The notes: generated by a model not told the origin, from the letters alone. 5,152 nucleotides of DNA from Clostridium sp. UBA2485 (GCF_002341865.1 NZ_DDOV01000039.1:1-5152); one strand, 5' to 3'; positions 1 to 4,547 are shown, counted from the first letter of the stretch. Numbers and translations are program-made.

Positions 1-119
1 ATCTGGTGATGATGGTCCTAAGGGTAACACCCCTTTCCATTCCGAACAGGCAGGTTAAGCCTTAGGACGCCGAGAGTACTGCAGGGGAGACCCTGTGGGA
101 GGGTAGGTTGTTGCCAGGT
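1..119 (+). rRNA. rrf: 5S ribosomal RNA
   Basis: This is the 5S rRNA of the large ribosomal subunit. The terminal helix closes: ATCTGGTGA at 1-9 pairs, with wobbles, to TTGCCAGGT at 111-119. Conserved internal blocks are present, including CCATTCCGAACAGG (about 38-51), GTTAAGC (54-60) and the GGGGAGACCC block (84-93). The length of about 119 nt is normal for 5S, so the gene is essentially complete even though it starts at the window edge. The exact mature 5' end could lie a base or so outside. It is presumably the last rRNA of a 16S-23S-5S operon, followed by tRNA-Lys. Confidence 0.95.
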
Positions 120-123
120 AGTG

Positions 124-148
124 CTAAGCTAAGTTTAACTTAGCTTAG
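124..148 (+). other. Perfect 11-bp hairpin between 5S rRNA and tRNA-Lys
   Basis: CTAAGCTAAGT (124-134) is the exact reverse complement of ACTTAGCTTAG (138-148), with a TTA loop. No T-tract follows, so it should not terminate transcription; the operon has to read through to the tRNA. A double-stranded spacer here could guide processing of the 5S/tRNA precursor. The structure is seen in the sequence; the processing role is inference. Confidence 0.6.
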
Positions 149-154
149 TAATAT

Positions 155-230
155 GGTTCACTAGCTCAGTCGGTAGAGCACATGACTTTTAATCATGGTG
201 TCCGGGGTTCGATCCCCCGGTGAGCCACCA
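155..230 (+). tRNA. tRNA-Lys (anticodon UUU)
   Basis: A 76-nt cloverleaf. The acceptor stem GGTTCAC (155-161) pairs with GTGAGCC (220-226), followed by discriminator A and an encoded CCA (228-230). The D-arm contains AGCTCAGTCGGTAGAGC. The anticodon stem CATGA/TCATG encloses loop CTTTTAA, giving anticodon TTT and so lysine AAA/AAG. The T-arm GGGGTTCGATCCCC is canonical. It lies 35 nt after 5S and is probably co-transcribed with it. Confidence 0.98.
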
Positions 231-263
231 ATCCTTAGTACAATGTGTACTAAGGATTTTTTT
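230..263 (+). terminator. Rho-independent terminator of the rRNA/tRNA operon
   Basis: A perfect 13-bp stem, AATCCTTAGTACA (230-242) with TGTACTAAGGATT (246-258), has a 3-nt loop and runs into a seven-T tract (257-263). It begins on the last base of the tRNA CCA end. This is a strong intrinsic terminator closing the rRNA-tRNA transcript. Confidence 0.95.
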
Positions 264-385
264 ATATTGTAAATAATGCATAATCAACTTAATAATTAAT
301 ACTATAATTAAAGGATACTGTAGGGTTCCTTAATGGAAATTTAGCTTATGCATGATTTTAATTTTCATAATAAAATTTTTACAAT
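264..385. other. AT-rich intergenic stretch, nothing assignable
   Basis: There is no ORF of useful length and no recognisable RNA. The only structure noted is an 8-bp inverted repeat, ATGCATAA at 276-283 and TTATGCAT at 346-353, built around palindromic ATGCAT and likely chance in DNA this AT-rich. Confidence 0.5.
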
Positions 386-424
386 GAATTAAAAATTAAG
401 AATGAATAATGAAGAATTATGGTT

Positions 425-457
425 AAAACTCCACCGTCAAAGTCTTTGGAGTTTTTT
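425..457 (+). terminator. Terminator-like hairpin inside the MITE-like element
   Basis: AAAACTCCA (425-433) pairs exactly with TGGAGTTTT (447-455) across a 13-nt loop. The 3' arm merges into six Ts (452-457). The shape is that of an intrinsic terminator, but no gene lies directly upstream on the plus strand, so it is probably a structural part of the repeat element that could also stop read-through. Confidence 0.5.
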
Positions 458-476
458 AAGATAAACTTCATTTTAG

Positions 477-497
477 AAATTCACTAACAGTGAATTT
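477..497. repeat. Perfect 9-bp hairpin inside the MITE-like element
   Basis: AAATTCACT (477-485) pairs exactly with AGTGAATTT (489-497) across a 3-nt AAC loop. No T-tract of terminator type follows. It sits between the terminator-like hairpin and the right terminal repeat of the MITE-like element. Confidence 0.6.
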
Positions 498-587
498 CAT
501 CCTAAATTTTTCATTTTTAATTATTAATCCTTAATTTCTAAGGGGTTAATCTGTTTTTATAGAAAATTTATTTTCCAGAGTATATAT

Positions 588-635
588 TAAGTTTTCGCAT
601 TGTATCCCTATATAGGGTTTCTATATGAAAACTTA
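588..635. repeat. Nested inverted repeat upstream of vanZ
   Basis: The outer arms TAAGTTTTC (588-596) and GAAAACTTA (627-635) are exact reverse complements. They flank a perfect 12-bp palindrome, CCCTATATAGGG (606-617), close to their midpoint. The outer pairing can be extended inward with two imperfect positions. It lies about 90 bp before the vanZ start. It could be an operator-like site for a dimeric protein, a leader-RNA hairpin, or another small repeat element. The symmetry is seen; the function is unknown. Confidence 0.5.
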
Positions 636-712
636 GAATTTCACCAATGAATTCTATATAAAAGATAAAATTAAGTTTTATTTTATAGGTATATTATTTA
701 AAATATAATTTA

Positions 713-719
713 GCGAGGA
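713..719 (+). promoter_or_regulatory. Ribosome binding site of vanZ-like gene
   Basis: GCGAGGA ends seven bases before the ATG at 727 and is the only purine-rich Shine-Dalgarno-like sequence in the AT-rich leader. It supports this start. Confidence 0.6.
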
Positions 720-726
720 AAAAATT

Positions 727-1164
727 ATGAATAAAAAATTAAAATGGTTTCTACTTATAGCATGGATGTGTATTATATTTTGGTTTTCACATCAGCCATC
801 GATACAATCTGATGAACAAAGTTATTTGGTTATATCTATGCTTCGAACTATAGGAATAAATTTTAATGGTATTTTTGGAGAATTATCAAATTTCATAATT
901 AGAAAGTTAGGACATTTCACAGAATATTTTATTCTTTATATACTTTTTTATAATGTATTAAAAGAATATTTTAAATTTAAAAGTAGCATTCTTTTAAGTA
1001 TAGTATTTGTGTTTCTCTATGCTTGTAGTGATGAATTTCATCAATTATTTGTAATTGGAAGAGAAGGAAGTATAAAAGATGTTATATTAGATACTAGTGG
1101 CGGAATGATGGGTATGTTGATTGTATATATAAAAAATAAGATAAAATATGTTTCTACATTATAA
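727..1164 (+). CDS. VanZ-like family membrane protein
   Basis: A 145-aa integral membrane protein of the VanZ-like family. The signature blocks are present in order: a first hydrophobic helix at about residues 6-20 ending in FWFSHQPS, RKLGHFTEY at 59-67, YACSDEFHQLF at 98-108, and GREGSIKDVILDTSGG at 111-126 leading into a last hydrophobic helix. About four membrane segments are expected. VanZ itself gives low-level teicoplanin resistance in enterococcal van clusters, but most chromosomal homologues in clostridia have no proven role, and no vanHAX genes are near. Resistance should therefore not be inferred. The length is normal for a single-domain member. It appears monocistronic: the non-coding repeat region lies upstream and a hairpin lies downstream. 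The start is backed by the RBS at 713-719. Confidence 0.9.
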   Translation: MNKKLKWFLLIAWMCIIFWFSHQPSIQSDEQSYLVISMLRTIGINFNGIFGELSNFIIRKLGHFTEYFILYILFYNVLKEYFKFKSSILLSIVFVFLYACSDEFHQLFVIGREGSIKDVILDTSGGMMGMLIVYIKNKIKYVSTL

Positions 1165-1240
1165 ATAGTTTTGAGTTATAATTTTTTCATAAGATAAGAA
1201 TTACTAATGCAATATAATTTTCTATTATTAGGTTCATGAG

Positions 1241-1289
1241 AATCATAAAAGAAAGTCAGCATAATTATGACGACTTTCTTTTTATGATT
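1241..1289. terminator. Terminator-like long hairpin downstream of vanZ
   Basis: AATCATAAAAGAAAGTC (1241-1257) pairs with GACTTTCTTTTTATGATT (1272-1289), 17 bp with one bulged T, around a 14-nt loop. It lies about 75 bp past the vanZ stop. The 3' side is T-rich (TTAATTTT) but lacks a clean run of Ts, so it could be a terminator in either direction or an RNA 3'-end stabiliser. Confidence 0.55.
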
Positions 1290-1294
1290 TAATT

Positions 1295-1653
1295 TTAAGA
1301 TAGACTTTCAATAAAGTCTTCTGAAGTATTTGTACTTATATTATTGTACATTTGTACATAAAACTTTAGGGGTTTTACTTTATCATAATTATCATTTTTG
1401 CATTTATAATTATTATTAGAATATAACTTTTAGTTTTTATGAATTTTAGTTCTTATGTAAGTAGAAGCTTATATATTATCATGTCCAGATTTCTTAAAAC
1501 ACCCTTTCAAAATTTTTACTATATAAAAATTATCTTCAATAATAAAACCTTTTCTCTCAAATCGAAACCTCTGTAAGTTAATTATAATCAAAAGGAAAAC
1601 ATTATAATTTATTTAGTAAGTTCCTTATATTCCCAATATAACTTATTTTTCAT
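1295..1653 (-). pseudogene. Possible decayed minus-strand gene remnants
   Basis: Read on the minus strand, three short open stretches look more protein-like than random AT-rich DNA: an ATG at 1653 giving MKNKLYWEYKELTK then stop; 1612 to 1469, which contains FERKGFIIEDNFYIVKILKG; and 1429 to 1295, which contains KPLKFYVQMYNNISTNT and ends at TAA. They lie in different frames or are separated by stops, as expected of an old frameshifted gene. I do not recognise the family. There is no convincing Shine-Dalgarno before 1653. In DNA of this composition open stretches of about 45 codons can arise by chance, so the call is weak. Confidence 0.22.
1302..1319. repeat. Short 7-bp hairpin
   Basis: AGACTTT (1302-1308) pairs exactly with AAAGTCT (1313-1319) across a CAAT loop. 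It repeats the GACTTT/AAAGTC theme of the larger hairpin just upstream, but no function is evident. Confidence 0.35.
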
Positions 1654-1946
1654 TGATTAATAGTTATTTAAATAGTTTTATTTTGTAGTATGCAGTAGTA
1701 TTTTACATTACATAGGAATAAAAAAACATATTTAGTTAAAACTGAAATAAAGAAGTCTTTTAACTAATAAAATAGATTTATTACAAAAAATATATTAATA
1801 GCTTCTGTAATAAAGTTATATATTATGTTATTACCCATAAAGTTTATAGAATCGCTATAAAATAAGCATAATTAATGTTAGTTTTAGTATTTTTGTATTT
1901 ATACATAAAAGAAAATGAAAATGGTAAAAATATAATTAAAATATTT
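1654..1946. other. AT-rich non-coding stretch with one 10-bp hairpin
   Basis: No coding sequence is supported on either strand. The one clear structure is a perfect 10-bp inverted repeat, TTAGTTAAAA (1732-1741) and TTTTAACTAA (1758-1767), with a 16-nt loop and no T-tract. The promoter of the following small ORF is presumably here, but at this A+T content I cannot single out a convincing -35/-10 pair. Confidence 0.4.
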
Positions 1947-1953
1947 TGGAGGC
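1947..1953 (+). promoter_or_regulatory. Strong ribosome binding site of the 48-aa ORF
   Basis: TGGAGGC sits six bases before the ATG at 1960. A good Shine-Dalgarno with normal spacing is the main reason to accept this very small ORF as translated. Confidence 0.7.
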
Positions 1954-1959
1954 ATTAAA

Positions 1960-2106
1960 ATGAAAGACGAAAGAGAAAATGGTACTAAAAACCAAGCAAA
2001 GGAAATGATGATTGACGGTGAAGATTGGGGTAAAATCCAAAAAGAAACAAAATTAAGACAAAAAGATTTAAAGAGAATACAAAAGGAAATAAATGAAAAG
2101 TTTTAG
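1960..2106 (+). CDS. 48-aa small basic/charged protein, function unknown
   Basis: A small ORF of 48 codons from ATG at 1960 to TAG at 2104-2106. It has a strong RBS before it and its own intrinsic terminator about 20 nt after it, so it looks like a complete small gene. The product is highly charged and predicted helical. Residues 12-47, with AKEMMIDGEDWGKIQKET followed by KLRQKDLKRI, resemble the helical C-terminal tail seen in many Rpn/PD-(D/E)XK transposase-like proteins (an AKxMxxxGxDxxxIxxxTxLxxxxLxxI pattern) and could form a small helix-turn-helix. The nuclease part is absent and an in-frame stop lies just upstream. It may be a stand-alone remnant or a small regulatory protein. The homology is by eye only. 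Confidence 0.6.
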   Translation: MKDERENGTKNQAKEMMIDGEDWGKIQKETKLRQKDLKRIQKEINEKF

Positions 2107-2124
2107 AAGAATTTAGTAGCAGAG

Positions 2125-2156
2125 ACTGATAGCAAATAAAAATGTTATCAGTTTTT
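2125..2156 (+). terminator. Rho-independent terminator after the 48-aa ORF
   Basis: ACTGATAGC (2125-2133) pairs with GTTATCAGT (2144-2152), 9 bp including one G-U, across a 10-nt loop, and runs into five Ts (2152-2156). It separates the small ORF from the gene at 2190, suggesting separate transcription or attenuated read-through. Confidence 0.8.
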
Positions 2157-2174
2157 GTTAAATTGCATTAATGT

Positions 2175-2182
2175 AAAGGAGG
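2175..2182 (+). promoter_or_regulatory. Consensus ribosome binding site of the 153-aa gene
   Basis: AAAGGAGG is a near-perfect Shine-Dalgarno seven bases before the ATG at 2190. It fixes that start. Confidence 0.85.
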
Positions 2183-2189
2183 ATAATAA

Positions 2190-2651
2190 ATGAAATATGA
2201 AGTTTTACTAAATAATGAAGAGCTACTTAAACAATATGAAGATACTGTAAAAAAATTTAATCTAAATAAAAGAAGAGCTCTTATTAATTATTTTGTTTAT
2301 TGGTGTGCGTTAACAAGTATAGATGCTAGAGTATGTGGTGCAATAATATTAAATTATTTAATAACCTTATCCTCCGTAAATAGTAATGAAATAAATATAC
2401 TTAAAGAACTTTGTGATTCTATCAAATATACAATAGGAAAAGATAAATTATTAGAATGGGAAGAGGAAAGAGCTTATGACCAAATGAGTGATATTGCATT
2501 TATAGTAGAAAGCAAATTGAAACTTGATGACAAAATTAAAAACAATCAAGGTTGTGATTTACTTAAAAAAGGAATAAAATATAGGATAAAAGATTTAATT
2601 AATGAATTTATTTTAATTTTAAAAAAATACATTGATAAGATATTTAGATAA
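2190..2651 (+). CDS. Hypothetical protein, 153 aa, no family recognised
   Basis: I do not recognise this protein. It is predicted to be mostly alpha-helical and charged, with a moderately hydrophobic middle (about residues 31-62, containing NYFVYWCA and AIILNYLITL) and a Lys/Ile-rich helical C-terminus (about 124-152). The three cysteines are scattered (39, 49, 75), with a fourth at 122, and form no metal-binding pattern. There is no signal peptide and no convincing transmembrane helix, although 50-61 is a borderline candidate. The start is secured by a consensus RBS. The PH-domain gene starts only 23 nt after its stop, so the two are probably one transcript and may act together. A chromosomal or phage-remnant accessory gene are both possible. 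Confidence 0.8.
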   Translation: MKYEVLLNNEELLKQYEDTVKKFNLNKRRALINYFVYWCALTSIDARVCGAIILNYLITLSSVNSNEINILKELCDSIKYTIGKDKLLEWEEERAYDQMSDIAFIVESKLKLDDKIKNNQGCDLLKKGIKYRIKDLINEFILILKKYIDKIFR

Positions 2652-2662
2652 TATAACAATTT

Positions 2663-2670
2663 GGGGGGAG
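2663..2670 (+). promoter_or_regulatory. Ribosome binding site supporting the TTG start
   Basis: GGGGGGAG lies four bases before the TTG at 2675. It is strong though closely spaced, and no ATG is nearby in frame, so TTG is the best start for the PH-domain gene. Confidence 0.65.
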
Positions 2671-2674
2671 TATT

Positions 2675-3049
2675 TTGACAAAAGTTGAGAAGTTATTAGA
2701 AATATCTAAAAAAGGCTTTGAGAGTAATGAAGAAATAGTACATTATATATATGGTGCTTATGAAAAGGTGTTTAATGGAAAAAGCACATTAAGGACAGGT
2801 ATATTAATTGCAACTAATAAGAAAATAAGGTTTTGTAGTAAAAGATTTTTTACAGTATTTAATGATGTAGTTGAATATGAAGATTTATATAATGTAGAGC
2901 TGTCACAAGAAAAGTTTGGAGATAAAGTGTTTATTCATTGCAAAAAGCAATCTTGTTCTATGAGATTTGTAGAAGATCAAAATTTAATAAAATTTGTAGA
3001 TTTTATTAAAGAAAACAAAGGAAAAAGAAAGCAACAGCTTAAAGACTAA
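2675..3049 (+). CDS. Bacterial PH-domain (YokE-like) protein
   Basis: A 124-aa protein dominated by a bacterial pleckstrin-homology-like domain of the YokE type. The hallmark is at residues 20-60: EEIVHYIYGAYE, then TGILIATNKKIRFCSKRF, the 'xGxLxaTNxRixF' strand-turn pattern. It is followed by YEDLYNVELSQEKFGDKVFI (68-87) and a C-terminal helix (about 102-115). Such domains are beta-barrels capped by a helix. Their ligands in bacteria are mostly unknown and include membranes or proteins. There is no signal peptide or transmembrane segment, so it is likely cytoplasmic. It initiates at TTG behind a strong RBS and follows the 153-aa gene by 23 nt, probably in one operon. An IS begins 2 nt after its stop, and the native terminator now lies beyond the IS. 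The last ten residues are Lys/Gln-rich and may be poorly conserved. Confidence 0.8.
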   Translation: MTKVEKLLEISKKGFESNEEIVHYIYGAYEKVFNGKSTLRTGILIATNKKIRFCSKRFFTVFNDVVEYEDLYNVELSQEKFGDKVFIHCKKQSCSMRFVEDQNLIKFVDFIKENKGKRKQQLKD

Positions 3050-3051
3050 AG

Positions 3052-3085
3052 TGTACCCTTTGTAAAGGACATTTTAAAAAAGACT
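3052..3085 (+). repeat. IS left inverted repeat (IRR relative to transposase)
   Basis: It starts TGTACCCTTTGTAAAG and contains a TTTTAAAAAAG block that matches the other end. The TG terminus is that of IS3-family elements. The orfB stop codon (3084-3086) overlaps its inner edge. Confidence 0.8.
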
Positions 3086-3998
3086 ATGCCGCATTAATAA
3101 GATGATTTCTGTATTGAACAGGAGTCATCTTTTTTAAGTTCCACTGATATCTATGATTGTTATAATAATCCATATAATTATCAATTTCATCTGTTAACTT
3201 TTCTAAAGTTTCTAAGTTTTTAAAATCAACCTCATCTTTAAAATGTCCAAAGAAAGACTCCTGCGGAGCATTGTCCCAGCAATTGCCACGCCTTGACATT
3301 GACTGTTTTAATCCGATTTCTTTTACTAGTTTCTGAAATTTAGGACTTGTATAATGGACTCCTTGATCCGAATGAATAAATGCTTCGCTGTGAAGTTTAA
3401 CTGATTTATTTAGGCTAAGTTTTGTTATAGTATCTATCGCAATTTCAAGTGAAAGACTGTCGGAGACATTATATGCTAATATTTCGTTTGTTGAGGAATC
3501 TTTAATAGTTGATAAATATGCCCTCTTTCTATTTTTATAAGTTAAGTAAGTAATGTCTGTTAATAAAACTTTTCCTGGAGTATTTTGCTTAAATTTACGA
3601 TTCAATAAATTTGGCATAACAGTATGTTCTTTTGTAGCATTCATCATCCTTCTATAAGGATTAGCTTTTCTAATAGGGCAAAAAATACTGTACTTTTTCA
3701 TTATCCTTCTAATACGTTTTAAGTTATATACAACACCAAATTCATTTTCCAATACCATTTTAATTTGTCTTGCACCTTTTTTACGCTTCTTGAAAGTAAA
3801 TGCTTTTAAAATATAGTATTTAGCAAGCTCATCATTAGCATTTCTGTTAGCTCTAAGTTCTTCTGATTTATTTGAAAAATATTTATAATAACCAGATCTA
3901 GATACTCCTGATAGCTCGCACAAATGACTTATCATATTTTTAAGTTTATATTTCTTAATAGTGGATCTAATTAACAAAAACTTATCTTCTGATGCCAA
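3084..3998 (-). CDS. IS3-family transposase OrfB, DDE integrase domain
   Basis: The catalytic part of an IS150-like transposase, about 304 aa from the TTG at 3998. The N-terminal helical region (about 17-105, with LCELSGVSRSGYYKY and KKGARQIKMVLENEFG) matches the OrfB HTH segment. The rve/DDE domain follows with D148 (TDITYLTY), D211 (HSDQGVHY) and E247 (DNAPQESFFGHFKDE), giving the DD(35)E spacing of the IS3 family, and the C-terminus has YNNHRYQWNLKKMTP. It is full length with no stop. TTG has no well-placed RBS; the frame stays open upstream to a TGA at about 4050, so the usual product is probably an OrfAB fusion made by -1 frameshifting from orfA rather than a free OrfB. Confidence 0.93.
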   Translation of the reverse strand: MASEDKFLLIRSTIKKYKLKNMISHLCELSGVSRSGYYKYFSNKSEELRANRNANDELAKYYILKAFTFKKRKKGARQIKMVLENEFGVVYNLKRIRRIMKKYSIFCPIRKANPYRRMMNATKEHTVMPNLLNRKFKQNTPGKVLLTDITYLTYKNRKRAYLSTIKDSSTNEILAYNVSDSLSLEIAIDTITKLSLNKSVKLHSEAFIHSDQGVHYTSPKFQKLVKEIGLKQSMSRRGNCWDNAPQESFFGHFKDEVDFKNLETLEKLTDEIDNYMDYYNNHRYQWNLKKMTPVQYRNHLINAA

Positions 3999-4006
3999 AT
4001 TTACTT

Positions 4007-4013
4007 CTTTTTT
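4007..4013 (-). promoter_or_regulatory. Programmed -1 frameshift site, A_AAA_AAG, with SD-like stimulator
   Basis: The heptamer A AAA AAG is in the OrfA frame two codons before its TAA stop, and slipping back one base enters the orfB frame, which is open here. AAGGAGG (4019-4025) lies five bases upstream on the same strand. That arrangement resembles Shine-Dalgarno-stimulated -1 frameshifting in dnaX and IS3-family elements. It predicts production of the OrfAB transposase. Confidence 0.7.
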
Positions 4014-4039
4014 AACATCCTCCTTCCTAACATATCTAA

Positions 4040-4046
4040 CTTTTTT
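4040..4046 (-). promoter_or_regulatory. Second in-frame A_AAA_AAG slippery heptamer
   Basis: Another A AAA AAG, in the OrfA frame (CTA AAA AAG TTA), 33 nt upstream of the first. The orfB frame is already open at this point; its last stop is the TGA at about 4050. Slippage here would therefore also yield a continuous OrfAB fusion, 11 codons earlier. No Shine-Dalgarno precedes it. Confidence 0.45.
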
Positions 4047-4428
4047 AGTAATTCATTTTCTGCTTGTAGTAATTTATTTTTAGCTTCAAGACGTCTATAT
4101 TTTTCCTCTAAAGATAATTCTTTTTCAGTTGGTCTTCCAGTATTATACTTTCTTGTATCTTGTAATCCCATGACTCCGCCAGTTGCGTGTGCAGCACGCC
4201 ATCTTTTTCCACATGATCTTACTCTTTCTATTCCTAAAATATCTACATTAAAACCACATTCTTCGAATATTTCTCTTGGGAATTTTCCAGCTTCATTTTT
4301 AGTTATAAAAATACTTTTAAACTCATCAGTATAGGTAATTGCCTTGTTGCTTACTTTTTTTTACATATTTATTTTTAGATAATATATCAATTTCTTCATT
4401 ATTAAATAACTTAATACTCATAAACTAA

Positions 4429-4434
4429 CTCCTC
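4429..4434 (-). promoter_or_regulatory. Ribosome binding site of orfA
   Basis: GAGGAG on the minus strand ends seven bases before the ATG at 4421, fixing the orfA start. A TATAAT hexamer occurs farther up at 4451-4456 (minus strand) and may be a -10 box, but I see no good -35 partner. Confidence 0.7.
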
Positions 4435-4477
4435 ACTTGTTTTTTTAAAAATTATACATGAAAAAACCCTATAGGGT

Positions 4478-4512
4478 AGACTTTTTTTAAATTATCTACT
4501 CTATAGGGTACA
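4478..4512 (-). repeat. IS right inverted repeat (IRL relative to transposase)
   Basis: Read on the minus strand it starts TGTACCCTATAGAGTAG and carries TTTAAAAAAAG like the opposite end. The motif CTATAGGGTA (4501-4510 on the plus strand) recurs just inside the repeat at 4469-4478, where it is part of the perfect palindrome ACCCTATAGGGT (4466-4477). These could be transposase or host-factor contact sites. Confidence 0.8.
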
Positions 4513-4516
4513 TTTT

Positions 4517-4544
4517 AGACCTATAAATTGTAGGTCTTTTTTTT
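4517..4544 (+). terminator. Rho-independent terminator, probably of the PH-domain operon
   Basis: AGACCTA (4517-4523) pairs with TAGGTCT (4531-4537), extendable by a T-G pair, and is followed by eight Ts (4537-4544). It begins 5 bp after the IS end, while the PH-domain gene stops 2 bp before the other IS end. Removing the IS would place it just behind that gene, so it is probably the native operon terminator displaced by the insertion. The intron starts 3 nt after its T-tract. Confidence 0.85.
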
Positions 4545-4547
4545 ATA

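Larger units (their letters stand above)
386..538. mobile_element. MITE-like element with imperfect terminal inverted repeats
   Basis: The left arm 386-418 (starts GAATTAAAAATTAAG) and right arm 505-538 (ends CCTTAATTTC) are inverted repeats of about 33 bp, with roughly six mismatches and one indel when aligned by eye. Between them are two perfect 9-bp hairpins at 425-455 and 477-497. There is no coding capacity. A short, non-coding, TIR-bounded and internally structured unit in an intergenic gap fits a miniature inverted-repeat element. No clear target-site duplication is visible. The whole could fold into one long stem-loop if transcribed. Multi-copy status cannot be judged from one window. 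Confidence 0.5.
4001..4421 (-). pseudogene. IS3-family OrfA, frameshifted at an A8 run
   Basis: OrfA is the DNA-binding half of the transposase. It starts at ATG 4421, behind GAGGAG (4429-4434). From there the frame reads MSIKLFNNEEIDILSKNKYV, passes through eight As (4355-4362) and stops at TGA 4328-4326 after 31 codons. If one A is skipped, the reading continues as VSNKAITYTDEFKSIF, the HTH region with IERVRSCGKRWRAA, GRPTEKELSLEEKYR and the leucine-zipper-like helix LEAKNKLLQAENELLKK, ending at TAA 4003-4001. The 421-nt span is 3x140+1, consistent with a single inserted A. It may be a real inactivating mutation, a site rescued by polymerase slippage, or a sequencing error in a homopolymer. 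Confidence 0.85.
3052..4512 (-). mobile_element. IS3-family (IS150-like) insertion sequence, complete
   Basis: A 1461-bp element. Both ends read TGTACCCT inward: the left IR is about 3052-3085, and the right IR about 4478-4512 on the opposite strand, matching at about 25 of 34 aligned positions. It carries minus-strand orfA and orfB in the usual overlapping arrangement, with orfB encoding a DD(35)E transposase. The length is typical of the IS150 subgroup. The flanks (TAAAG before, TTTTAG after) show no 3-5-bp target duplication, so the copy may be old, rearranged or have mutated flanks. It landed 2 nt after the PH-domain stop codon and upstream of a terminator. The orfA frame is broken (see orfA), so independent transposition is uncertain. 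Confidence 0.92.

Noticed and set aside
276..353. Inverted repeat ATGCATAA/TTATGCAT as a second mobile element
   Set aside because: It is only 8 bp, contains self-complementary ATGCAT, and has no other structure; expected by chance in AT-rich DNA.
264..726. CRISPR array or riboswitch in the AT-rich intergenic region
   Set aside because: The repeats are inverted, not regularly spaced direct repeats, and I see no conserved riboswitch or T-box core.
727..1164. Glycopeptide resistance gene
   Set aside because: VanZ-like proteins are common chromosomal genes in clostridia, and there is no vanHAX or vanRS context here, so a resistance call is not supported.
1165..1959. Promoter assignment for the 48-aa ORF
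   Set aside because: Many TATAAT-like hexamers occur by composition alone; none has a convincing -35 partner at proper spacing.
3996..3998. TTG as a genuine independent start for OrfB
   Set aside because: The nearest AGGAGG is about 20 nt upstream, too far for initiation, and better placed to stimulate frameshifting. The frame is open upstream, so an OrfAB fusion is the likelier product. TTG is kept only as the nominal ORF boundary.
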